In this document: one piece after another, positions 55,406 to 63,413 of the stretch
Position numbering within the stretch: position 1 is the first letter of the stretch
Layout: each line of letters starts with the position of its first letter
Assembly: GCA_963812075.1 (NCBI GenBank)
Contig: CAWETN010000019.1
Location: forward strand, 248,001-312,000
Direction: 5' to 3'
From: JAMXLO01 sp963812075
Lineage (GTDB): Bacteria; Pseudomonadota; Alphaproteobacteria; Acetobacterales; Acetobacteraceae
Length of the DNA stretch: 64,000 bases
Position numbers and translations under genes: made by a program
Notes under the pieces: generated by a model
The model's database searches: none
What the model was told of the DNA's origin: nothing
Seen by the model: only the letters and a program-made list of their open reading frames with translations

Positions 55406-57238
55406 TCACCGGCCGATGATCCCTTGTATCCTGGCTGCAAGCGCCTCCAGCGAGAAGGGCTTCGTCATCACTTGCATACCCTGTGCCGCAAAGCCGCTGC
55501 CGACAGGAGAATTCTCGGCATAACCGGTGACGAACAGCACATTAAGGTTGGGCCGTCGCTCCCGCGCTGCGTCCGCAAGCTGACGGCCGTTCATGCCACC
55601 GGGCAGACCGACATCGGTGATTAAGAGGTCTACGTGAGTGCCGGCTTCAAGGATCTTGAGTCCGGAGCGACCGTCACCGGCTTCCAGCACTGTGTAACCA
55701 AGGTCGGACAGCACGTCGGCGATGACCATACGAATGGGCGGCTCGTCCTCGACGACCAGCACGACAGTATTTACTGTCGGCGACAGGTCCGCCGTTGCGC
55801 TAACCACTGTCTCGTCCTCCACATCTCCGAGATATCGGGGGAGGTAGATCGTAACTGTCGTGCCCTGCCCTTCGCCGCTTCGCAGATGAATGTGGCCGCC
55901 CGACTGCTGGACGAACCCATAGATCATCGACAAGCCGAGGCCGGTGCCCTGGCCTAGCGGCTTGGTCGTGAAGAAGGGGTCGAAGACATGCGCCATTGTC
56001 GTCGCCGACATGCCCGTGCCGGAGTCAGTAACGGATACCGCCACGTATTCCCCGGAGGGCACGTTTCTGAGCGGCACAAGGCTGGATGCCGCACGCTGAT
56101 CATTGAGGACGATGTTTGCGGTTTCGATCACCAGGTTGCCGCCATCCGGCATGGCGTCACGTGCGTTGATAATGAGGTTGAGCAGCGCGTTCTCAAGCTG
56201 GTTCGGATCGCACAGGGCCAGCCATTGCTCATCGGCCAGTTTTGTCTCGATCTGGATCGATGGGCCGACGGTGCGGCTGAACAGCTCCGCCATGCTCGCC
56301 ACAAGCCCGTCAACGCCGATCGGCTTCGGGTCGAGCGTCTGCCGACGCGCGAAGGCAAGCAGCCGATGCGTGAGGGCGGCTGCGCGGCTGACAGACGACT
56401 GCGCGATCTCGAGGTAGCGGTCGACTTCTGTCGTGCGCCCTTGGGCCAAGCGTATGCGGATCAGCTCAAGGCTGCCAGAAATGCCCGTCAGGAGATTGTT
56501 GAAGTCGTGCGCCAGCCCTCCTGTGAGCTGTCCCACGGCTTCCATCTTGTGCGACTGGCGCAACGCATCCTCGATCCGCTCTCGCTCCGCGGCCTCCGCC
56601 CGAAGCTTGTTATTCGCCTCGACCAACTCGCGGGTGCGTTCGATTACCCTCTCCTCCAGCGCCTCATGGGACCGGCGAAGCCGCTCTTCCCCCTCGCGTA
56701 CGTCCTCCATGACCCGTAGGCGATCCACTGCCGCCGCGACGAGATTGGCGTAACTGCGCAGGAAAACCGTATCTTCGCCGGTAAACTGACGCGGCTCGCG
56801 ACTGTCGACCTGCAGAATGCCGAACGGCGGCCGATCCTTGCCTCCGATGATGACCACATTGGCGACTGCCCTGACGCCGTTTTCGGTCAGGAACGGCGGA
56901 TACGTGAACCGCGTCTCCTTGCCAATGTCGGGGGAGATCATCGGCTCTCCCGTCTTGAGGGCCAGGCCCTCCGAGGTATCGTCCCCCGCCTGGATAGTGA
57001 CCTTGCCCACAACGCCGGGTTTCCAGCCCACTCCTGCGCGCACCAGCAGGGTATGCCCGTCATCTTGCAGCTCCACGATCTTGGCGAGGTCGGTGTCTAA
57101 CGCGTCCCCCACGAGGCGGCAGGCCTCGGTCAGGATTTCGCCCAAGTCGTGAGACTTCAGGGCAAGCTCACCGAACTTGGCGAGGATCGTTTGCTGCCGC
57201 AACAGCGTCAGGTGGTCGCCCTTCTCCTCTTCGCTCAA
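55406..57238 (-). CDS. GAF-domain hybrid sensor histidine kinase with receiver domain
   Basis: A 610-residue cytoplasmic kinase. A GAF domain (about residues 25-175) is followed by a coiled coil (180-230), then HisKA with His244 in GGLAHDFNNLLTG. HATPase_c follows (NLIINARDAMPDGG; DSGTGM; FFTTKPLGQGTGLGL). The C-terminal receiver domain has acidic pocket VVEDEPPIRMV and phospho-acceptor Asp542 (LLITDVGLPGG). The start is TTG 57238 with TGGAG upstream. An IS630-type element ends 18 bases before the start, so the native promoter is probably displaced. The signal is unknown. Confidence 0.9.
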   Translation of the reverse strand: MSEEEKGDHLTLLRQQTILAKFGELALKSHDLGEILTEACRLVGDALDTDLAKIVELQDDGHTLLVRAGVGWKPGVVGKVTIQAGDDTSEGLALKTGEPMISPDIGKETRFTYPPFLTENGVRAVANVVIIGGKDRPPFGILQVDSREPRQFTGEDTVFLRSYANLVAAAVDRLRVMEDVREGEERLRRSHEALEERVIERTRELVEANNKLRAEAAERERIEDALRQSHKMEAVGQLTGGLAHDFNNLLTGISGSLELIRIRLAQGRTTEVDRYLEIAQSSVSRAAALTHRLLAFARRQTLDPKPIGVDGLVASMAELFSRTVGPSIQIETKLADEQWLALCDPNQLENALLNLIINARDAMPDGGNLVIETANIVLNDQRAASSLVPLRNVPSGEYVAVSVTDSGTGMSATTMAHVFDPFFTTKPLGQGTGLGLSMIYGFVQQSGGHIHLRSGEGQGTTVTIYLPRYLGDVEDETVVSATADLSPTVNTVVLVVEDEPPIRMVIADVLSDLGYTVLEAGDGRSGLKILEAGTHVDLLITDVGLPGGMNGRQLADAARERRPNLNVLFVTGYAENSPVGSGFAAQGMQVMTKPFSLEALAARIQGIIGR

Positions 57239-57255
57239 CAGCTATGCTCCATCTA

Positions 57256-58491
57256 GTGCCGCTCGTCATTGACAGTGACCGGTTTCTTCGAATCGATGAC
57301 CCATCGGTTGAGCGGGGGTCGATTCGGTGTCTACGAGACAGGCTGCGGTCAAGAGGTATGTCGTCACGCTGAGCGCCGAGGAGCGCGAGCGGCTGGAGGC
57401 GCTGATCCGAACCGGCAAGCACTCGGCGCGCAAGCTGCTGCGAGCGCGCATCCTGCTGAAGGCCGACGCCTCCGAAGCAGGCGAGGCATTGACCGACAGC
57501 CAGATCGCTGTGGGATTGCACACCAGCCCGGTGACAGTTGCGCGCGTCCGCCAGCAACTCGTCGAGGAAGGCGTCGACGGCGTGCTCACACCCAAGCGCT
57601 CGCCGAATTCCGCCAGACGGCGGATCTTCGACGGCGCCAGCGAAGCGAAGCTGATCGCCCTGGCCTGCTCGACGCCACCCGAAGGCTTTGCGCGGTGGAC
57701 GCTGCAGATGCTGGAGAGCAAGGTCGTCGAACTGAACATTGTCGCGCGCGCCAGCGACAACACCATCGGGCGGACGCTCAAAAAAACGTTCTCAAGCCGC
57801 ACCTGAACGACCAATGGGTGATCCCGCCGGATGCCAACGCAGCCTTCGTGGCCGCCATGGAGGATGTCATCGAGGTCTACCATCGGCCACATGACCCCGA
57901 TCGTCCCATGGTCTGCGTGGACGAGACATCGAAACAGCTAATCGTCGAGACGCGCACGCCAATCCCGGCCAAGCCAGGGCGACCGAAGCGGGTCGATTAC
58001 GAGTATGAGCGCAACGGCACCGCCAACCTGTTCATGATGTTTGCACCGCTGGAAGGCTGGCGGGACGTGAAGGTGACCGACCAGCGAACCGCCGTCGACT
58101 ATGCCCAGATGCTCAAGGAGTTATCCGACACGCACTTTCCGCAGGCCAGCAAGATCGTGCTCGTGCAGGACAACCTCAGCACCCACAAGCCCGCCTCGCT
58201 CTATGAAGCCTTCCCGGCCAAGGAGGCCCGCCGCCTCGTCGAGCGGTTCGAATGGCACTACACGCCCAAGCACGGCAGTTGGCTGGACATGGCTGAAAGC
58301 GAACTCAGCGTGCTGTCCCGCCAGTGCCTCTCCCGCCGCATTCCCGACAAGGAAAGCCTGACCAAGCAAGTCGCCGCATGGCAGATCGCCCGCAACAGCA
58401 AACACGCCTCGGCCGACTGGCACTTCACCACCGCTGATGCACGCGTCAAACTCAAGCGCCTCTACCCAACGTTATGAATGACTTGGGGTAC
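57256..58491 (+). mobile_element. IS630-family insertion sequence
   Basis: An element of about 1236 bases. The ends are imperfect inverted repeats: 13 of 20 positions match between 57256-57275 and the complement of 58472-58491 (both start GT, share CC, then GTCATT). Each end is flanked by TA within CTAG (57253-57256 and 58491-58494), as expected for IS630/Tc1-type TA target duplication. It carries one transposase gene in two overlapping frames. It is inserted directly upstream of the hybrid kinase. Confidence 0.8.
57327..58477 (+). CDS. IS630 transposase, two frames joined by a -1 slip at an A7 run
   Basis: The first frame (ATG or GTG region at 57327) holds the helix-turn-helix part (LTDSQIAVGLHTSPVTVARV) and reads to TLKK. 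The second frame continues NVLKPHLNDQWVIPPDANA and includes the DDE catalytic core: VCVDETSKQL, IVLVQDNLSTHK and GSWLDMAESEL. The frames join at seven A residues (57780-57786). A one-base backward slip gives TLKKNVLKPHL, the normal IS630 sequence, for a 383-residue product. Programmed slippage at A runs is known in this family, so the element may be active. Confidence 0.85.
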
Positions 58492-58493
58492 TA

Positions 58494-58834
58494 GTGTTGC
58501 TGCATTGCCGACCGGTGTGCCACGAAAGCGTTCGTCAGCCTAGCGCCGGGGCGGACTTGTCAGGCCTGCGGCGGAGACCGGCCTGCAAGAGCCCCTGCAG
58601 GTCGAGCCTCTCGTGGCGGCAGGACTTGCGCCAGACCAGCATCGCCAATAGTGGCTGGCAAGGGTGCTCCTTCCGGTCACCATCTGTTGGTGAGTTGCTG
58701 GTTGTAATTCCTGACGCGGGTCCCACTATCCCAAGGACTAGAACTCGTGGAATATTCCATTAATTGCTCTGCAGTCTAGATGCCGGGTATTCTCCTATGA
58801 CCGGCGTGCTACTTTCATTTTTTAAGGAGATTTC
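58494..58834. other. intergenic region right of the IS
   Basis: About 340 bases without a supported gene. It should contain the sequences that preceded the hybrid kinase before insertion, and the promoter of the small gene at 58835. Confidence 0.4.
58748..58759. promoter_or_regulatory. 12-bp perfect palindrome, possible operator
   Basis: TGGAATATTCCA is a perfect palindrome about 75 bases upstream of the small gene at 58835. Weak evidence, given only length and placement. Confidence 0.25.
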
Positions 58835-59068
58835 ATGACGGAACACATGGTTGACGTAATGGATAAGACCGGGAAGGTCCTTCATACTTATCCGATCTCG
58901 CTCAGCGCATCGAGCCCCCCGATCAGCGCAACGATGCCTTGGCCCAGCGATGCCGACTACGTGAAGGCGGCACTCAGTGCCGCGAAAACGGCGAACCTGG
59001 TTCCGGAGTCTGACTTTGCCAGTCTGAGGACACGCGTGCACCAAGCTGCCCCAAAAGCCGCCGCGTGA
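58835..59068 (+). CDS. 77-residue small protein of unknown function
   Basis: The start has a textbook ribosome site (AAGGAG, 5 bases before ATG 58835) after an A/T-rich leader. The product begins TEHMVDVMDKTGKVLHTYPI and continues PWPSDADYVKAALSAAKTAN, ending in an Ala-rich tail. It looks like a small folded domain of a stress-associated hypothetical protein. No family motif is recognised. Confidence 0.7.
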   Translation: MTEHMVDVMDKTGKVLHTYPISLSASSPPISATMPWPSDADYVKAALSAAKTANLVPESDFASLRTRVHQAAPKAAA

Positions 59069-59083
59069 AATGCGGACGAACAC

Positions 59084-59719
59084 CGGACGTGGACGCTGCT
59101 GGGATTCGATCAGCTGCGCTCCGAGCCCGACCCAGGCCGCTGCTGTGAAGTTGACGACACCAAAGCGGCACCGAACTTTGGCAAAGGAGTTCGGCTAGAG
59201 CCGACCGAGAACTCCCCTCGGACCGAGCGACGGGACTGACGATCGCCTTTTTACCCGCGCGCGTCTGGCCAGAGGCCATGCGGCGCGGGTTCTCCGCGAG
59301 GGCGAGCCGCCGAGCCGCCCCAGGATTTCCGACGGTTTCAGCCCATCGACCCGAATCTGATTGCGCCTCTTTGTTCCCGGCCTCGGGCGTTCCCACATAC
59401 CACCCGCACCATGGCCTGCATCGTCACCACGACCTGCCGCTACAAGCGCCCGCCGAAGCTGTCGGGAAGGCGCGCGCGGGTGTGCCGGCGATCGTCGCCC
59501 CGGTCCCAGTCGCCTCATCTGATGATAGCAGGCGATGGAGAAGCGACGACGGCTGCACAAGTCTTCATGACAGTTCCGGGACCTCGCAGCCGACCAATGA
59601 CGACGGCCAGCGCACAACCGTCATCGCACGAAGGCCCCGAGCGAGGTCCGACAGCGACATGACACAGAGAAACACGCCGGCGAGGCGATGCAGCCCACGC
59701 ACTGGCAAGATGCACCGCC
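59084..59719. other. region without intact gene; possible frameshifted small gene around 59411-59700
   Basis: The plus frame from ATG 59411 begins ACIVTTTCRYKRPPK. A neighbouring frame then reads KARAGVPAIVAPVPVAS and, later, TTVIARRPRARS. Joined by one shift near 59455 these would make a small basic protein of a style I have seen in related bacteria. The evidence is thin and I do not call it as a gene. Confidence 0.25.
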
Positions 59720-59744
59720 GGAACGGGACCGCGCACTCCCCGTA
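59720..59744 (+). promoter_or_regulatory. candidate EcfG-type (general stress) promoter
   Basis: GGAAC at 59720-59724, 16-base spacer, CGTA at 59741-59744, against the alphaproteobacterial EcfG consensus GGAAC-N16/17-CGTT. It lies 15 bases before the ATG at 59760, which leaves a very short leader. Plausible given the stress genes nearby, but not secure. Confidence 0.3.
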
Positions 59745-59759
59745 GCCAAAGGATTCCAC

Positions 59760-60032
59760 ATGACCACCTACTGCACAGACGCGGAACTGGCCGGACTTCA
59801 GCCCGACCTTGAGAAGGCGACGCTTCACCTGATTCCCGACGATGACAATGGTCCCGGAGCTTTCGGCCTCACGTTGAAGTCGCTCATCCAACGGGCCGTG
59901 GATGCGATGGCCCAGTCGGTTGACTGGAGCATCGAAATTCAACTGCCGCCGGAGCATTCAAACCATTGGCTGAATGCCGAGCAGATACGCCTGCTGGCCA
60001 ATAGATTTGGTATTGAAGCCAAGGAACCTTGA
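59760..60032 (+). CDS. 90-residue hypothetical protein
   Basis: From ATG 59760 (AAAGGA upstream): TTYCTDAELAGLQPDLEKAT, HLIPDDDNGPGAFGLTLKSL and SNHWLNAEQIRLLANRFGIE. It is acidic and mixed alpha/beta, without a signal peptide. The composition and start signal support a real gene; no family is recognised. It sits at the left edge of the stress-gene patch. Confidence 0.6.
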   Translation: MTTYCTDAELAGLQPDLEKATLHLIPDDDNGPGAFGLTLKSLIQRAVDAMAQSVDWSIEIQLPPEHSNHWLNAEQIRLLANRFGIEAKEP

Positions 60033-60208
60033 AGGCCAGCCTGACCACCACGGCCTGCTGACGCGCAGCGCGCCGCCAAATGCGCGCCGACCACCAACCA
60101 CCACCTGCGGTGCGTGGGCTGGAGAGGGACAGGAGCTTCCTTCTATCTGTCGCCGTCCGCCTCAAGAGCCCGGGCTTCCAGTTCGTCGATCAAGACTTGC
60201 CGTTGCCA

Positions 60209-60379
60209 CTAGGGTTCCTCGACATTGGAAGTAGGCGGCGTGGTCGGCTCGGCTGCCAAGGCGCGCCAGCGCGTTGCGAGAAAGAGCATGGTCTCGCGAA
60301 CGTGCCCATTCATCTCCGCGCCGAGACGATCATATTCCTCGGCACGTTGCAGACATTGTTCACGGGTGCTTGACGGCAA
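60209..60379 (-). CDS. 56-residue small helical protein
   Basis: The frame from TTG 60379 reads PSSTREQCLQRAEEYDRLGA, then GHVRETMLFLATRWRALAAE, ending TSNVEEP. The two-helix layout (xxCLxRAEExDRLxxxM, then RETMLxLATRWRxLA) matches a recurrent type of alphaproteobacterial small protein. TTG is the only possible start after an in-frame stop. It overlaps the end of the 60360 gene by 20 bases. Modest confidence because of length and start codon. Confidence 0.45.
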   Translation of the reverse strand: MPSSTREQCLQRAEEYDRLGAEMNGHVRETMLFLATRWRALAAEPTTPPTSNVEEP

Positions 60380-60485
60380 GGCGCGGTGCGCTTCCTTCCT
60401 CGGTTACGAGCGGGAGCCCGGTCGCATCTCTCAGCCGCCGGAGCCCGTCAAGGATTGAATGGGCGATACCCGACGCTGCGATCAC
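60360..60485 (-). CDS. 41-residue small protein
   Basis: From GTG 60485 (AGGGGAC upstream): IAASGIAHSILDGLRRLRDA, TGLPLVTEEGSAPRLAVKHP. An amphipathic helix followed by a short strand. It precedes and overlaps the next small gene, suggesting translational coupling. Too short for family assignment. Confidence 0.4.
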   Translation of the reverse strand: MIAASGIAHSILDGLRRLRDATGLPLVTEEGSAPRLAVKHP

Positions 60486-60948
60486 CAGTCCCCTGCCGCA
60501 ACACAGAAGGATGTGCCGTGCAGCAACTTAGCGTGCGCGGACATGGGAGGTAGTCGCCGCATGGTGCGTGGCGTCGGCAGGCCGTGGGGTCAGGCGTCGC
60601 ACAGCACGATCTTCCGCACCCGGAGGCCTGCTGGCAGCCTCGATGAAGTTATTCGCTTCAACCCCTCCCGGCCCTGCCGCCCCAGCAGTCATGTCGTATG
60701 CGGACAGGCGAGCATTGGCGCAGCGCCCGGCCGCCCATGGCGCGTTGCTGCCCGCAACTCGAGACCGAGGCTGCAGCCGCACAAACGCAGCGTCTGGCCG
60801 CACCGATCAGCACGAGCAAGGCGGTTTCGTGGTTTGCTGCGCTACAATCATCGTGTCGTAACAGCTACGACCAAGCGCACGCCCCAGTTGGTTCGCTCAT
60901 TTCCAGGTGCGCCAGACGTCGCCTACCACTACCGACCGGTCAGCAATA
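60486..60948. other. intergenic region, no supported gene
   Basis: About 460 bases, with only Arg- or Pro-rich shadow frames. Nothing assigned. Confidence 0.4.
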
Positions 60949-61209
60949 TCAACGTCGCGCCAGTAGGAAACCCACGGTGCCGCAGATAAATCCCGCGATC
61001 AACAGAGCGATGAGGGGTTGCTGCTCAACGGATCTGGCGACGACGGTCGCGGCTTCACGCGCTTGGTCTCGAGCGTGGCCATAAGCATGTCCTGCCGCCG
61101 TGGCGGCCTGGCCTGCTAAGTGCTCCACCTGGGTCTTAGCATCATCGGCAAGGGCTTTTGTCCGGTCCGTAAGGTTTGTGGCAACGTCTTCGCTGACGGC
61201 ATTATCCAT
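60949..61209 (-). CDS. DUF883-like (YqjD/ElaB type) membrane-anchored protein
   Basis: An 86-residue protein. Residues 1-60 are a charged Ala-rich amphipathic helix (VATNLTDRTKALADDAKTQV). One C-terminal membrane helix (PLIALLIAGFICGTVGFLLA) ends in ARR. This is the plan of YqjD/ElaB-type C-tail-anchored proteins, which in E. coli associate with ribosomes in stationary phase. AGGAG lies 9 bases before ATG 61209. It lies in a patch of stress-type genes. Confidence 0.75.
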   Translation of the reverse strand: MDNAVSEDVATNLTDRTKALADDAKTQVEHLAGQAATAAGHAYGHARDQAREAATVVARSVEQQPLIALLIAGFICGTVGFLLARR

Positions 61210-61270
61210 AGATCGTACTCCTGTTAAGCAGCAACCACCTCAAATGCACGGCTGGCACGGACTAGCCTCG

Positions 61271-62030
61271 TCACCGAGACTTGTTTGAATTTGCTTTCAG
61301 CTTTCCCGCCGATCGTTCGTCGCTCGGGTTTACGGGCACCGGCGGCATGCCGCCTTTTGGTTCGGGGTCCGCGACGTATTCAAACTCTGGCCCATCGTTC
61401 CAAGGACCGCGGATGTCGTCACCCTGCGACAGGTTGAACACCAGCTTCACTGTATCGTCGGGCGGCACGTTGCCAAACATCGGATCAGTTAGCTTGCCCA
61501 TCGCATCGAGCGCTTTCATGAACATGTTGGCGTGCGTGATCTCGCGCGTCAGCAGATGGGTGAGCGTCTTCTTCTGTACCGTCGTCGTCACATGCCGTGA
61601 TAAGCGCCTCGTACGTCTGGCGCGCCCCGGCTTCCGCGGCAATGTTGGCACGGAGGTCGCGTACCACGTTGCCGCCTTCGTTGATGTAGGCAGCCGTCCA
61701 GCAACTGCCTTGGCTATCGAGAAAGTGAGGGCCGCCGCCTTTCAGCCTGAACAGCGGCGCATCATAGACCTGGGTCTGGTCCATCTTGCTGGTGTGCTGC
61801 GCGATGAGCTGTCCGACCATCTCGAGATGGCTGAACTCCTCCATCGCGATGTCTTGCAGCATATCGCGTATGCCGGCATTTTCAACGTGGAACGACTGCA
61901 CCCAATACTGAAGTGCCGCGGTGAGCTCGCCGGTCGCGCCCCCGAACTGCTCCAGCAGGAAAGTGCCGAAGCGCGCATCGGGCTTGCCAACCTTGACGGG
62001 CTGGAACAATTCCTTGTGATGTAAAAACAT
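61271..62030 (-). pseudogene. manganese catalase with a one-base frameshift
   Basis: From ATG 62030 the frame reads GTFLLEQFGGATGELTAALQ, EEFSHLEMVGQLIAQHTSKM and AEAGARQTYEALITACDDDG, the ferritin-like four-helix core with Glu/His ligands of di-manganese catalase. Near 61576 the frame is lost. The continuation QKKTLTHLLTREITHANMFM and KALDAMGKL lies in the neighbouring frame to 61271. Removing one base gives 252 residues. The enzyme breaks down hydrogen peroxide. The lesion falls before a helix carrying metal ligands, so the truncated product should be inactive unless the shift is a sequencing error. Confidence 0.82.
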
Positions 62031-62068
62031 CTTGTCGTCCTATGTGAGAATGGTTCACGACCCGAGGG

Positions 62069-62197
62069 TCAGGCGGCTTTCGCGATAGCTGATGCGCTTT
62101 TGTTGATCTTCTTGAGAGCGAGCTCACTGAGCAGCTTGTCGGCCTTCTTTTCCTCGTCGAGTGTCTGCTGCAGCCAACTTACAATCTCCTTGTCGGC
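62069..62197 (-). pseudogene. DUF892 (YciF-like ferritin) C-terminal fragment
   Basis: Between an in-frame stop at 62198-62200 and the stop at 62069 the minus strand encodes DKEIVSWLQQTLDEEKKADK, then LLSELALKKINKSAS. It resembles the last helix of DUF892/YciF ferritin-like stress proteins (LxxTLDEEKxxDxxLxxxA). No upstream part in any frame is intact, so it is a remnant, next to the manganese catalase, a common partner of such genes. Confidence 0.5.
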
Positions 62198-62354
62198 TCA
62201 GCTGCGCGCTCCGGTTGGGATGGTTGGGATGAGGACGCGTCGCGTTGCGGGTCCGTGCGTCGTCCAGCCCGGCGTCAGATCGCGCGGTCGCTGGATTCGA
62301 TGTTGCAGAAGCGAAACCCGGAGAGCGCATCGGCGCCTCCGGGGTATTCGCTGG

Positions 62355-62975
62355 TCAGATCGAGGGACGAGTTGAATTGTGCGCCCGCTCGCGCGCTACA
62401 TCTGCCGCGGTGTACGGCACCGACTTCTCGTCGAATTCGCTCCAGCCGCCGTCCCGATAGGCTTTCTCGCGCGTCGCCGGGTCGATGCGGCCATGGCGGT
62501 GCATGATCGCCTCGGCGGTTGCAAAGAGACCTTCGTCAACCCGAGCAGTCACTAGAGAGGCCCCGCGACGGACTGCTTCCGCGTAGAAGTTTGCATGTTC
62601 CTTGGTTACGCCGGCTGAAGTCAGCAGACCTATCAAGCCGCCCGTTGCTCCACCCGCGGCGGCACCTGCGACCGCACCGACGGCAGTCGCAACCAGCCAA
62701 CCGGCGGCCACCACCGGACCAACACCAGGGATGGCGAGCATCCCCAGACCGGCAAGCAGACCAACGCCGCCCCCGATCGCAGCGCCGGCGGATGCGCCGG
62801 TTCCGGCTCCAGTGGTGGCCCCATGGGCGGAAGTGCCGGGGGCATCGTGCGTGTCGGACTTGTGGGCCACTATGCTTATGTCGGTGTCAGGGATGTGGGC
62901 GGCCTCAAGATCACTCACGGCTTGCGCAGCCGCCTCGTAGGTGTCGAACAAGCCTGTGATGGTTCTGGTTGTCAT
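62355..62975 (-). CDS. general stress protein 17M-like domain protein
   Basis: A 206-residue protein. The N-terminal TRTITGLFDTYEAAAQAVSD and LEAAHIPDTDISIVAHK form the YflT/17M alpha-beta domain. A Gly/Ala-rich hydrophobic centre (GAAIGGGVGLLAGLGMLAIP; GAVAGAAAGGATGGLIGLL) resembles glycine-zipper membrane-interacting segments. The tail is hydrophilic (MHRHGRIDPATREKAYRDGG). It is probably induced by osmotic or oxidative stress. AAGGACAGGG precedes ATG 62975. Confidence 0.8.
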   Translation of the reverse strand: MTTRTITGLFDTYEAAAQAVSDLEAAHIPDTDISIVAHKSDTHDAPGTSAHGATTGAGTGASAGAAIGGGVGLLAGLGMLAIPGVGPVVAAGWLVATAVGAVAGAAAGGATGGLIGLLTSAGVTKEHANFYAEAVRRGASLVTARVDEGLFATAEAIMHRHGRIDPATREKAYRDGGWSEFDEKSVPYTAADVARERAHNSTRPSI

Positions 62976-62998
62976 GATTATCCCTGTCCTTAAAGGAA

Positions 62999-63021
62999 GA
63001 GGCGACCAGAACGGTCGCCTC
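62999..63021 (-). terminator. Rho-independent terminator
   Basis: On the minus strand: GAGGCGACC, loop GTTCT, GGTCGCCTC, followed by TTCCTTT. A perfect 9-bp stem with a T-rich tail 18 bases after the stop of the gene at 63039-63413. The best intrinsic terminator in the window. Confidence 0.8.
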
Positions 63022-63038
63022 CAGGCGAAAGCAACGAA

Positions 63039-63413
63039 TTAATTTGCGGTGATATTCCCCTGGTAGTCGAGGGCAACGTCCACTGCCTTGCCATTCTTCA
63101 TCGCGTGGCCGCGCCAGATGGACTTGTCGTCCCTCGCCAGCGCCGATACCTGAGTGTAGCCTTGGTCCTCCATACGCTTCTGAGCCTGCGCCATGGTAAA
63201 ACTATTCGCGCCGGCGACCGGCGCTTCCGCCGTGGTGTTGGGACCGTTGGTTGTGACCGCAGCGGGCATCTTCGTAGAGGGCACTGTGGTGACGCCAGCG
63301 CCGGTTGTGACCGTGGGAGACGCCGTCTGGGAGGGTGAGGTCGTGGTCTGGGCGAGAACGACACCCCCGCCTAAGGTGCTGAAAAGAAGGGCTGCCGCGA
63401 TGGTTCGGTTCAT
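63039..63413 (-). CDS. secreted small protein (PepSY-like C-terminal domain)
   Basis: A 124-residue protein from ATG 63413. The signal peptide NRTIAAALLFSTLGGGVVLA is followed by a Thr/Ser/Pro-rich linker (to about residue 65). A C-terminal domain (SFTMAQAQKRMEDQGYTQVS, then GHAMKNGKAVDVALDYQGNI) has the PepSY-type helix-strand-strand arrangement. It is predicted periplasmic; the role is unknown. A longer upstream start is less likely because the signal peptide begins at this ATG. Confidence 0.75.
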   Translation of the reverse strand: MNRTIAAALLFSTLGGGVVLAQTTTSPSQTASPTVTTGAGVTTVPSTKMPAAVTTNGPNTTAEAPVAGANSFTMAQAQKRMEDQGYTQVSALARDDKSIWRGHAMKNGKAVDVALDYQGNITAN

